This document shows positions 6,711 to 12,730 of a DNA stretch of 12,730 nucleotides, piece after piece. A model generated the notes under the pieces. It did no database searches. It saw nothing but the letters and a program-made list of their open reading frames with translations, and was not told the origin of the DNA. Position 1 is the stretch's first letter; every line of letters begins with the position of its first letter. Location of the stretch: positions 1 to 12,730 of the forward strand of contig JAPMTY010000093.1 in assembly GCA_026552835.1 (NCBI GenBank). The letters run 5' to 3'. The translations under genes were made by a program, and so were the position numbers. The stretch is from Candidatus Methanoperedens sp. GTDB lineage: Archaea; Halobacteriota; Methanosarcinia; Methanosarcinales; Methanoperedenaceae.

Positions 6711-7807
6711 AAGTGCTGGTTATAGCAAACAGCGCCCGCAGTATCGTATGTTCGGCAAAGAAAGCCGGATACACGGTTTTTACTCTTGACTGTTTTGGAG
6801 ATGTGGACACATGCAACTGTTCTGATAAATCCCTGCTTTTCAAAACCAGCCAGGAGAATGAATTGCAGGAATTAGCGAGAACTTTTGGTGAGGCCGATGC
6901 CGTGGTGTTGGGGCCGGGTTATGAGAAATTGAAATTCAAGAACGTATTAAGCAACCCGCCAGCAGTCATGGAAGAGGTCAGCGACAAATCAAAGCTTCCA
7001 GGGAAGCTTTTGTCGATGGGGATTCCTCATCCTGAAACAGAATCAATAGACAAAGCCGATGGACTTGGATTCCCGCTGATGATAAAACCAAAATCGGGCT
7101 CGGGCGGGATGCGAAACATAATCGTAAAAAATGAAGGGGAGTTGGCAATTTTCAAAGAGAGAATCGATGCCAGTGAATTCATAGCACAGGAATATATTGA
7201 AGGGATACCCTGCAGCGCATCCGTAATAAGCAGCAGGGAAGATGCCGTTGTGGTTGCGCTGAATGAACAGTTAATAGGCGTTCCCGGGCTGCCTTTTGCT
7301 TATTGCGGCAATATCACTCCATTCCAGTCCAAATTCAATAATGAAATGATACAATATGCAAAGCAGATTGCAATTGAATTCGGGCTTGTGGGTTCAAACG
7401 GCGTGGATTTTATCCAGACAGAAAAAGGCATAGTTGTCATCGAAGTAAATCCGCGTTTCCAGGGCAGCATGGATACTGTGGAGCCGGCATTTGGAATAAA
7501 TATTTTCGATGCGCATGTAAAATCCTTTTCAGGGGAACTTCCAGAAGTAAGAGAACCTGTGTGTTTTGCAGCCAAGTCAATTGTTTATGCAAACAAGAAA
7601 ACCGTGATAAGCAAAACGGTCTCAGATACGCTTAAAGGGTGCATGGAAAAGGGGAGAGCCGCAGATATCCCGCAACCGGGAACGGTCGTTTCACAGGATG
7701 AGCCGGTATCAACAATGCTCGCAACTGCCAAAAGTCGTTCGGCTGCTTTAGAAAATGTCGTTAAATCCTCGCGCGCTCTCAGGAATATGTTAAAAAAAGA
7801 TAATTAA
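6707..7807 (+). CDS. ATP-grasp carboxylate-amine ligase-like protein (COG2232-type)
   Basis: The 366-residue protein begins with a Rossmann-like preATP-grasp segment (MKVLVIANSARSIVCSAKKA, then GYTVFTLDCFGD). ATP-grasp motifs follow: FPLMIKPKSGSGG (122-134, ATP-binding Lys127), the EYIEG hinge (162-166) and VIEVNPRFQGS (244-254) with the magnesium ligands Glu246 and Asn248 and Arg250. It should therefore join a carboxylate to an amine or thiol through an acyl phosphate. The substrate is unknown. The family has been described as related to biotin carboxylase (COG2232), and cofactor-biosynthesis ligases such as MfnD are only distant possibilities. It is coupled to aTrm56 by a 4-nt overlap. The Cys-rich patch CFGDVDTCNC (29-38) is unusual. 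Confidence 0.8.
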   Translation: MKVLVIANSARSIVCSAKKAGYTVFTLDCFGDVDTCNCSDKSLLFKTSQENELQELARTFGEADAVVLGPGYEKLKFKNVLSNPPAVMEEVSDKSKLPGKLLSMGIPHPETESIDKADGLGFPLMIKPKSGSGGMRNIIVKNEGELAIFKERIDASEFIAQEYIEGIPCSASVISSREDAVVVALNEQLIGVPGLPFAYCGNITPFQSKFNNEMIQYAKQIAIEFGLVGSNGVDFIQTEKGIVVIEVNPRFQGSMDTVEPAFGINIFDAHVKSFSGELPEVREPVCFAAKSIVYANKKTVISKTVSDTLKGCMEKGRAADIPQPGTVVSQDEPVSTMLATAKSRSAALENVVKSSRALRNMLKKDN

Positions 7808-7875
7808 AATGTTTAGCTTTACTAGGGACTGGGCGGTCAAAACTCTTAACTATTTTGCAATAGATAATTGAAAGC

Positions 7876-8505
7876 ATGGATAAAGTCGATGAAATCAGGG
7901 CGCTATTGAAAAAAGAATATCCTGATGTAAAGATAGCTCTTGATTTTTCAAATCCTCTTGAGCTCCTGGTTGCCACCATCCTTTCGGCGCAAAGTACTGA
8001 TAAGCAAATAAATAAAGTCACAAAAACCCTTTTTACGAAATACAGGACGCCGCAGGATTATGTGAAAACCCCGCAGGAAGAGCTTGAAAAGGACATTTAT
8101 TCGACGGGTTTTTACAGGAACAAGGCAAAGAACATCAAAAACCTGTGCGGGATTCTGGTTGAAAATTTCAATTCAAAAGTCCCTGACACGATGGAAGACC
8201 TTATCATGTTGCCGGGAGTTGCCAGGAAGACGGCGAACATCGTATTATCGGGCGCTTTCGGGAAAATCGAGGGCATAGCTGTGGATACGCATGTGAAAAG
8301 GTTATCTTTCAGGCTCGGCTTGACTGCGAACACCGACCCTGAAAAGATAGAAAAAGACCTGATGAAAATCATCCCGAAAAATGACTGGGATATTTTCGCG
8401 CTGCTGCTTATTCAGCACGGAAGACAGGTCTGCGAGGCGAAGAAACCAAAATGTGAAATCTGCGTCCTGAATAAGCTGTGCCCGAGCGCTTTTACTTTCG
8501 GGTGA
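7876..8505 (+). CDS. nth: Endonuclease III (DNA glycosylase/AP lyase)
   Basis: Nth removes oxidised pyrimidines and cleaves the abasic site in base-excision repair. The 209-residue protein has the helix-hairpin-helix LPGVARKTAN (112-121) with the catalytic Lys118, the catalytic Asp137 in VDTHVKR, and a C-terminal Fe4S4 loop Cys186-x6-Cys193-x2-Cys196-x5-Cys202. All key residues are present at the normal family length. No Shine-Dalgarno is evident before the ATG. A weak AT-rich TTAACTATT (7846-7854) about 22-30 nt upstream suggests its own promoter and a leaderless message. It is followed 4 nt later by the 3'-phosphoesterase gene, forming a DNA-repair pair. Confidence 0.95.
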   Translation: MDKVDEIRALLKKEYPDVKIALDFSNPLELLVATILSAQSTDKQINKVTKTLFTKYRTPQDYVKTPQEELEKDIYSTGFYRNKAKNIKNLCGILVENFNSKVPDTMEDLIMLPGVARKTANIVLSGAFGKIEGIAVDTHVKRLSFRLGLTANTDPEKIEKDLMKIIPKNDWDIFALLLIQHGRQVCEAKKPKCEICVLNKLCPSAFTFG

Positions 8506-8509
8506 TGCC

Positions 8510-8956
8510 ATGCCGCTTGAGGAATATTCTAAATTGAGGGATTTTTCAAAATCGCCGGAACCGAAAGGCGCCCTTTTTCCGCATGCAGGGAATATTTTTG
8601 TAGTCCATGAACACGATGCCAGGCACCTGCATTATGACCTTCGGCTTGAGATGGGAGGAGTGCTTCGCTCGTGGGCTGTTCCGAAGGAGCCGCCCGTAAA
8701 AGAGGGTGAAAAGCGCCTTGCAATCCAGACTGAAGACCATCCGCTTGAATATGCCGATTTTGAAGGGACGATACCGGAAGGTATGTACGGCGCAGGGACT
8801 GTGCGGATATGGGATAAAGGCGAATTCATTCTTGAAAGCGAGAAGGATAATGAACTGCTCTTTGAACTCAGGGGCAGGAAATTAACAGGCAGGTATGCCA
8901 TGATAAAAACAAGGTTCAAAGGAAAGGATTCATGGCTTTTTTTCAAAAGGAAATAA
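8510..8956 (+). CDS. Stand-alone LigD-type DNA 3'-phosphoesterase
   Basis: The 148-residue protein corresponds to the phosphoesterase module of bacterial LigD without ligase or polymerase domains. It has the motif HEHDARHLHYDLRLE with His35, His41, Asp43 and Arg45, then WAVPKEP, EDHPLEY with His77 and Tyr81, and GTIPEGMYGAG. Members trim 3'-phosphates and terminal ribonucleotides to leave clean 3'-OH ends, using manganese. Stand-alone archaeal versions, including ones from Methanosarcina, are known. The start is backed by GGTGAT (8501-8506), which overlaps the nth stop, so both genes are co-translated. Endonuclease III leaves 3'-blocked ends, so a 3'-end-cleaning partner makes sense functionally. 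Confidence 0.92.
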   Translation: MPLEEYSKLRDFSKSPEPKGALFPHAGNIFVVHEHDARHLHYDLRLEMGGVLRSWAVPKEPPVKEGEKRLAIQTEDHPLEYADFEGTIPEGMYGAGTVRIWDKGEFILESEKDNELLFELRGRKLTGRYAMIKTRFKGKDSWLFFKRK

Positions 8957-9000
8957 TATGTTTGAAAATTATAGTTCAAAACTAAACAATTTAAACTTAT

Positions 9001-9066
9001 CTTTGCGGCCTTGGCGCCTCTGCGGTGAATTAAATTCTGCACCGCAAAGACGCAAAGAACGCAAAG
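9001..9066. repeat. Dispersed palindromic repeat upstream of the aldolase
   Basis: Left arm 9001-9027 (CTTTGCGGCC through TGCGGTG) pairs with right arm 9040-9066 (CACCGCAAAG through CGCAAAG) at 22 of 27 positions around a 12-nt AT-rich loop. Right-arm phrases of the type CCGCAAAGACGCAAAGAACG match, with G/A exchanges, the CCACAGAGTCACAGAGAACA phrases of the tandem array at 11427-11900, so the two belong to one repeat family. The repeat lies entirely between the phosphoesterase and the true aldolase start. Confidence 0.8.
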
Positions 9067-9116
9067 TGTTCCTTAAAATAAGTATTGAACTTTCATTGAA
9101 AAATTCGGATACAGAT

Positions 9117-9680
9117 ATGATTGAATGGCAGGAGATGGCAAAATTCGGGAAGAAGCTCGTGGAGCGCAGGCTTGTTGAGTCGAATTTCGGGAATATGAGT
9201 GTGCGCTCCGGAAGCCGAATGCTTATCACAAAAAGCGGGTGCGCCCTTGATGAGATAAACGGGGACAGCGTTGTGGAGGTGGATATCGATGAGCCTTCAA
9301 GCCCTGACAGTATCGCTTCATCTGAAAGCCCGATTCACAGGGCGATTTATAAGAATACGACGGCGCTTGCGGTTATCCATGCCCATCCTGCATTTTCGGT
9401 CATCGAGTCGCTGCTGGGGCATGATAAGATAATACCTCCTGACAGCGAAGGGCAGTATATCCTGCATGAGATTCCGGTGGTGAGGGGTGGCTTCGGGACA
9501 AAAGAACTTGCGGATAACGCTTCGGGAGCGCTGAAAGACCACAAAGGCGTTATCGTTTTTGCCCACGGCACGTTCGCTGCCGGGAAAACGATTGAGGAGG
9601 CTTATTTTATCACGGCGCAGATTGAGCATAGCTGTAAATTGAAGTATTACTGCGATTTGGCGAGGAGGATTCCAGGGTAA
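9117..9680 (+). CDS. Class II aldolase (fuculose-1-phosphate aldolase type)
   Basis: These zinc enzymes cleave or form sugar phosphates; FucA-like members split fuculose-1-phosphate into dihydroxyacetone phosphate and lactaldehyde. In some methanogens lactaldehyde feeds F420 synthesis. The open frame extends up to 8958, but those first 53 codons run through the palindromic repeat 9001-9066, so the start is placed at ATG 9117, giving 187 residues, the normal family length. Visible motifs are SNFGNMSVR (22-30), LITKSG (36-41), SSESPIH with the catalytic-type Glu70, zinc ligands His88 and His90 in HAHPAF, and His150 in FAHGTF. No Shine-Dalgarno is seen. An AT-rich TTAAAATAAG near 9073-9082 could be its promoter. 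The exact substrate is uncertain. Confidence 0.88.
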   Translation: MIEWQEMAKFGKKLVERRLVESNFGNMSVRSGSRMLITKSGCALDEINGDSVVEVDIDEPSSPDSIASSESPIHRAIYKNTTALAVIHAHPAFSVIESLLGHDKIIPPDSEGQYILHEIPVVRGGFGTKELADNASGALKDHKGVIVFAHGTFAAGKTIEEAYFITAQIEHSCKLKYYCDLARRIPG

Positions 9681-9740
9681 GTGCCATGCAAAATCGCCAT
9701 ATGCAGGCTATTGCCCATTGTTCAAAAGGTTGGTGACTGA

Positions 9741-9767
9741 AAACGATGGGTGTTTCGCACATCGTTT
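9741..9767. other. Hairpin in the aldolase-RelA intergenic gap
   Basis: AAACGAT (9741-9747) pairs perfectly with ATCGTTT (9761-9767). GTG/CAC (9750-9752/9758-9760) extends the stem inside a two-base bulge, closing a TTTCG loop. It lies about 60 nt past the aldolase stop with no T tract behind it. It could be a 3'-end structure or a regulatory element. Nothing else is recognisable in 9681-9871. Confidence 0.35.
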
Positions 9768-9871
9768 AGAGCATCTTGGCATCTTGACTCGATAATAATT
9801 GCGCCGCTAAAAATGGGTAAGATACCGATTAACTTATAAAAACACGGCTTATGGAATTACATGAAATAATG

Positions 9872-10957
9872 TTAAGATTTAATATTGGAGATCGCCTGAT
9901 TATGAACTGAGATTATGTCTTCTGCAATTATTTCTCGTCCTTTTTCTGATTTTCCTATCTTAAATGTTTTTAAATAATCCATGAGTTGTATAGCAGATCT
10001 ACTATGCGCTGCGAGTATGTAACACAAATAGAATAAACAAATCCCTGGGCTTATATATGAACCTTTGCCACCTTTTATCCACTTACCAGCCAAGCTAAGT
10101 GCGACCTCGCCAAATTCACGTAGCGCAGACTCAATGTCTGCTATGGTTTCAAGGCCGACATACTTGAGATTAGGGATGACCGCAATATCTGGTTCTTCTA
10201 AAATGTTTGTTTTTGTTATAGTCGCAATACGTTGGTCTAACTCATGCACAAGTGTGCTATTCTTAATGAATGCTAGCAGCGAAGCCTGATCAATTAAAAC
10301 AGATGCTGGTGTTTCACTGATTCTTACTGGAACTTTGTTTTCGTACTCTTTCAAACTATCGCGGATTTGGATGAATTCATCATCAGCAATCTCTAGGAGC
10401 CCAGCAAGTCGCGAAAAACGTCGTCTAATGTCTTTTGGGACTGATTCTTTAGTTTTGTAACCAAGGTCATGCTCAATTTCTGCCCATGTATGCTGAAGAA
10501 TAGATCTTATCTGGATTTCAACGTTACAGTTTGAAAATCTTCGATATTCTGTAAGTTGTAAACGTGAGTTCGGAAGTTTGGCAACATAATGTAATGATAT
10601 GTATCCAAATCTATCGGGATCAAGCATAGCACGTTTATCTACAGAATTTTTTCTATCGATATCAAATTCTTCTTCAATTATCTTTGCTACTACATCAACA
10701 TCATCAGCAAAATATGTGATAATACGGACACCAGAAATATCTGCTATATCGCTCAGTTTTAGATAGTTTCCTTCCGCACGATCCAATTTTTTCTTGAGAC
10801 TTTCACTTTTTTTTAAACGAGAGGGAATAGAATGTACATTAATATCTTTTTCTTTAAGAAGGTCTCTAATCAACTTTTCAATCTTTTCTGTGAAATCTGA
10901 ATAAAGCGCGCATTGCTTTTCATATTCCTGCATTATCTTTGCCGGATCCTTCTGCAT
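9872..10957 (-). CDS. RelA/SpoT-like (p)ppGpp synthetase-domain protein
   Basis: The first ~200 residues match the alarmone (or nucleotide pyrophosphate) synthetase fold. SRLKKSESLKKK (46-57) supplies Arg/Lys for ATP, DISGVRII (73-80) carries the metal-binding Asp73, FGYISLHYV (117-125) contains the guanine-stacking Tyr119, and EIQIRS..QHTWAEIEHDLGYK holds Glu147, His156 and Glu160. No HD hydrolase domain precedes it, so it would be synthetase-only. Residues ~205-361 are mainly helical, of unknown type, and contain a hydrophobic stretch GICLFYLCYILAAHS (305-319). Members of the fold include toxic or anti-phage synthetases with C-terminal control domains; a defence role here is only a possibility. 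GAAGGTTGT precedes the ATG, with a TATA-like box at about 10989-11000. It is AT-rich compared with the nearby repair genes and stands alone, suggesting acquisition. Confidence 0.85.
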   Translation of the reverse strand: MQKDPAKIMQEYEKQCALYSDFTEKIEKLIRDLLKEKDINVHSIPSRLKKSESLKKKLDRAEGNYLKLSDIADISGVRIITYFADDVDVVAKIIEEEFDIDRKNSVDKRAMLDPDRFGYISLHYVAKLPNSRLQLTEYRRFSNCNVEIQIRSILQHTWAEIEHDLGYKTKESVPKDIRRRFSRLAGLLEIADDEFIQIRDSLKEYENKVPVRISETPASVLIDQASLLAFIKNSTLVHELDQRIATITKTNILEEPDIAVIPNLKYVGLETIADIESALREFGEVALSLAGKWIKGGKGSYISPGICLFYLCYILAAHSRSAIQLMDYLKTFKIGKSEKGREIIAEDIISVHNQAISNIKS

Positions 10958-10988
10958 ACAACCTTCATTTAATCTTTGATAATATTCC

Positions 10989-11000
10989 TAATTATATTTA
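10989..11000 (-). promoter_or_regulatory. TATA box of the RelA/SpoT-like gene
   Basis: On the minus strand TTAAATATAATT lies 32-43 nt before the ATG at 10957. The expected transcript start near 10968 gives a short leader containing the AAGGT element. The rest of 10958-11173 shows no convincing gene. Confidence 0.4.
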
Positions 11001-11173
11001 ATCCCTCTGTCTAAAATGATATGAAACCATTGCAGGCAATTGTTTGCTCCCGTTATCGGTTACATTTTTTTGTTCATTGCTCCTTCGTATCAAAAGCCAA
11101 AATAAAGAACAAACTATAGAAACCCTCATGCACCCGCGCCGTGATGCCCCGCCGATTCACGACAGTCTGTGAC

Positions 11174-11461
11174 CTACGCAGTCAGTGGAACTGTAATATG
11201 CAGCGCATCGTAATCAACAACAGGCGCTTTCCGATTCTTACTCTCTTTCAGCTCAAGGAGACCGATACCTTCCAAAAAAGTCAGGTCATTATGCGCATTT
11301 GATTCTTTGCGCTTCAGCATCCTTGCCAGTTCGCTTATGGATTCCGGTTTCTTTTCCCTGATAACCGAACGCAGGCGCTCGCGTGTCAGTATCTTTCCAA
11401 TATCCGTGCACGCCAAAATCTGATGGCATACGAACTCTTGCCACTGAGTCACAGAGAACAC
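11174..11461 (-). pseudogene. 5'-truncated winged-HTH regulator (HVO_A0114-like)
   Basis: The open frame encodes 95 residues, but the first ~12 (MFSVTQWQEFVC) come from the repeat array. The genuine part starts near residue 13 and holds ILTRERLRSVIREKKPESI, the HTH ISELARMLKRKESNAHNDL, the wing FLEGIGLLELKES and a C-terminal VVDYDALHITVPL. This pattern is typical of the archaeal HVO_A0114-type MarR-like regulators, some of which pair with TumE-type toxins (recalled, not checked). Those proteins usually carry about 30-40 extra N-terminal residues, missing here because the repeat begins at 11427. No Shine-Dalgarno or partner toxin is visible, so it is probably a remnant; expression from a repeat-internal start cannot be excluded. 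Confidence 0.6.
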
Positions 11462-11900
11462 CGAGAAATGATTAATGTGTTGAACTCTGGAAGATCGTGA
11501 TAAAATCCTCTGCGCCTCTGTGTCTTTGTGGCATTCATACGAACATTTGCCACTGAGTCACAGAGAACACCGAGAAATGATTAATGTGTTGAACTCTGGA
11601 AGATTGTGATAAAATCCTCTGTGCCTCTGTGTCTTTGTGGCATTCATACGAACATTTGCCACTGAGTCACAGAGAACACTGAGACATGATTGATAGGTTT
11701 AACTCTGGATGATTGTGATAAAATCCTCTGTGCCTCTGAGTCTTTGTGGCAATCATACAACATTTGCCACCGAGTCACAGAGAACACTGAGACATGATTG
11801 ATAGGTTTAACTCTGGATGATAGTGGTAAATTCCTCAGTGCCTCTGTGCCTTTGTGGCTACATACGAACTCTTGCCACAGAGTCACAGAGAACACGGAGA
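11427..11900. repeat. Tandem array of 109-bp palindromic repeats (4 full units plus partial)
   Basis: The unit phrase CATACGAAC recurs at 11427, 11536, 11645, 11754 (as CATACAAC) and 11861, giving periods of 109, 109, 109 and 107 nt. Each unit has a left arm like GCCACTGAGTCACAGAGAAC and a right arm like CCTCTGTGTCTTTGTGGC, which are near reverse complements, so each unit can fold on itself (first unit arms 11440-11465 and 11508-11532). The central parts are conserved too, with point differences increasing along the array. There is no transposase or reading frame of note. This is the longest gene-free stretch of the window and it borders the truncated HTH gene. Confidence 0.9.
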
Positions 11901-12072
11901 TTATAACAGCTTTTTTAACTTTGTTTATCGTGATAACGTCTCTTTGCGTTTCATTTTTAATAAATCGTCATTTAAGAATTTCAAATAAATTCAAACAAAT
12001 CACAATTTGAATTTTCTCACACTGCCAGAACCCTTCCGCAAATTTTAAATCCTCAGAATCAGCTTTGAGATT
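11901..12072. other. AT-rich intergenic spacer after the repeat array
   Basis: This stretch is strongly AT-rich, with a T run near 11911-11917, and carries no supported reading frame. Its last 35 nt hold the promoter of the downstream gene pair. I see no other element in it. Confidence 0.5.
12040..12050 (+). promoter_or_regulatory. TATA box of the four-cysteine protein gene
   Basis: AAATTTTAAAT lies 23-33 nt upstream of the ATG at 12073, and no Shine-Dalgarno intervenes. This predicts a leaderless transcript starting at or just before the ATG. Confidence 0.45.
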
Positions 12073-12273
12073 ATGCCAATCGAGGGATTTGTAGAGTACA
12101 AAAGAAGAGAATACTGCAACGATATCGAGTGTCCCGTACAGGTGATGATGAATAAAAAGACACAAGAATCTGCAGACCTGCGGGAAATATGCATGAAAAA
12201 TTGCCTGCATACCACTTATGAATTCCATCACTGGCTCATCGAAAAAGGTTACCTGCTGGTCAGGCCTGAATAA
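12073..12273 (+). CDS. Small four-cysteine protein of unknown function
   Basis: This 66-residue protein (starting MPIEGFVEYKRREYCNDIEC) has four cysteines as two pairs, Cys15-x4-Cys20 and Cys40-x3-Cys44, which could bind zinc or an iron-sulfur cluster. The first pair sits in REYCNDIECPVQ and the second in EICMKNCLHTTYEFHHW, next to a cluster of histidines and aromatics. There is no signal peptide or membrane segment. It is transcribed toward the LsrF-like gene 22 nt downstream, probably in one operon, so a role linked to that enzyme is possible. I recognise no named family. The clean frame, promoter spacing and paired cysteines support a real gene. Confidence 0.7.
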   Translation: MPIEGFVEYKRREYCNDIECPVQVMMNKKTQESADLREICMKNCLHTTYEFHHWLIEKGYLLVRPE

Positions 12274-12295
12274 AAACTAAAGGAGGATAATAATT

Positions 12296-12730
12296 ATGAA
12301 CTGGGGAATGAAGAACAGGATTTCAAGGATAATAAAGCCAAAAACAGGGCGCTGCGTCATGCTGGCGGTTGACCATGGTTACTTCCAGGGACCGACAACC
12401 GGCCTTTCGAACCTTGGCAAAACAGTTGAGCCGCTGCTGCCATACGCAGATGCGTTGATGATAACGAGGGGCGCAATCAGGAACTGGATAGACCCTGCTG
12501 TGGATATTCCCATCATTTTGCGCGTCTCGGGCGGTCAGAGCATCTTGAAGGAATTATCCAATGAAATCATAACCACCAATATAGATGATGCAATACGGAT
12601 TAACGCATCAGCTATCACTTGCTCGGTATATGTCGGCGGGGAATATGAAAAGGAAACAATAGATAATTTATCAAAACTCGTTGATGAAGGGGAAAAATAC
12701 GGAATCCCTGTCCTGGCAGTGACCGCAGTC
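12296..12730 (+). CDS. LsrF/DhnA-type class I aldolase or thiolase (partial, runs off the end)
   Basis: The 145 visible residues closely resemble the N-terminal half of LsrF, the 3-hydroxy-5-phosphonooxypentane-2,4-dione thiolase. They contain DWGM-like NWGMKNRISRII, then RCVMLAVDHGYFQGPTTG, LMITRGAIR, ILRVSGGQSILKELSNE, DDAIRINASAITCSVYVG and GEYEKETIDNL. The fold is the (beta/alpha)8 DhnA barrel with a Schiff-base lysine expected beyond the window edge. A strong Shine-Dalgarno AAAGGAGGAT (12279-12288) precedes the ATG. Archaea usually lack the autoinducer-2 uptake operon, so the true substrate may be a sugar phosphate or an aromatic-precursor reaction as in DhnA relatives. The C-terminal half is outside the window. 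Confidence 0.88.
   Translation, partial: MNWGMKNRISRIIKPKTGRCVMLAVDHGYFQGPTTGLSNLGKTVEPLLPYADALMITRGAIRNWIDPAVDIPIILRVSGGQSILKELSNEIITTNIDDAIRINASAITCSVYVGGEYEKETIDNLSKLVDEGEKYGIPVLAVTAV

Noticed and set aside
11025..11123. A 32-codon plus-strand ORF between the RelA-like and HTH genes
   Set aside because: No ribosome-binding site, recognisable motif or plausible composition; most likely chance.
11644..11895. An 83-residue minus-strand ORF within the repeat array
   Set aside because: It is composed only of repeat sequence (recurring FSVTxWQ phrases), has no Shine-Dalgarno, and is a by-product of the palindromic units.
11427..11900. CRISPR array
   Set aside because: The segments between repeated phrases are also conserved from unit to unit and the period is 109 nt. 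There are no unique spacers and no cas genes.

Overview
The window looks like a chromosomal segment of a methane-metabolising archaeon, most likely in or near the Methanosarcinales; the ANME-2d/Methanoperedens group is a guess from memory. The support is cfbA and cfbE for coenzyme F430, an archaeal deoxyhypusine synthase, the archaeal tRNA methylase aTrm56, a small archaeal JAMM protease, TATA-box promoters with several probably leaderless starts, and Shine-Dalgarno sequences of the AAGGTGAT/GGAGG type. No phage or transposase genes are visible.

Layout from left to right. Positions 1-93 hold the tail of an unidentified gene. A JAMM/MPN protease on the minus strand (94-483) is divergent from tRNA-Lys(CTT) (544-617). 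A membrane-anchored seven-TPR protein (727-1887, minus) is divergent from a two-gene unit: a radical SAM/SPASM peptide-modifying-type enzyme (2015-3178) and a 53-residue AbrB-like peptide with a Cys-containing tail (3188-3349). The peptide gene is short and easily overlooked. The pair is the best candidate here for an uncharacterised system, a probable ribosomally made, post-translationally modified peptide. Next comes a minus-strand operon cfbA-cfbE-deoxyhypusine synthase (6056 down to 3362), which begins and ends F430 assembly and adds an eIF5A modification enzyme.

The central plus-strand block is housekeeping: aTrm56 plus an ATP-grasp ligase (overlapping by 4 nt), endonuclease III plus a stand-alone LigD-type 3'-phosphoesterase (a DNA-repair pair), then a class II (fuculose-phosphate type) aldolase. 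The aldolase reading frame is artificially extended at its N-terminus by a palindromic repeat.

The right part is accessory in character. It holds a synthetase-only RelA/SpoT-like protein (minus) with an unrecognised C-terminal domain, a 5'-truncated HTH regulator whose upstream end is replaced by repeat DNA, and four and a half tandem copies of a 109-bp palindromic repeat (11427-11900). The palindrome inside the aldolase leader (9001-9066) is a diverged relative of that repeat. After an AT-rich spacer, a probable two-gene unit starts: a 66-residue four-cysteine protein and an LsrF/DhnA-type aldolase-thiolase that runs off the window end.
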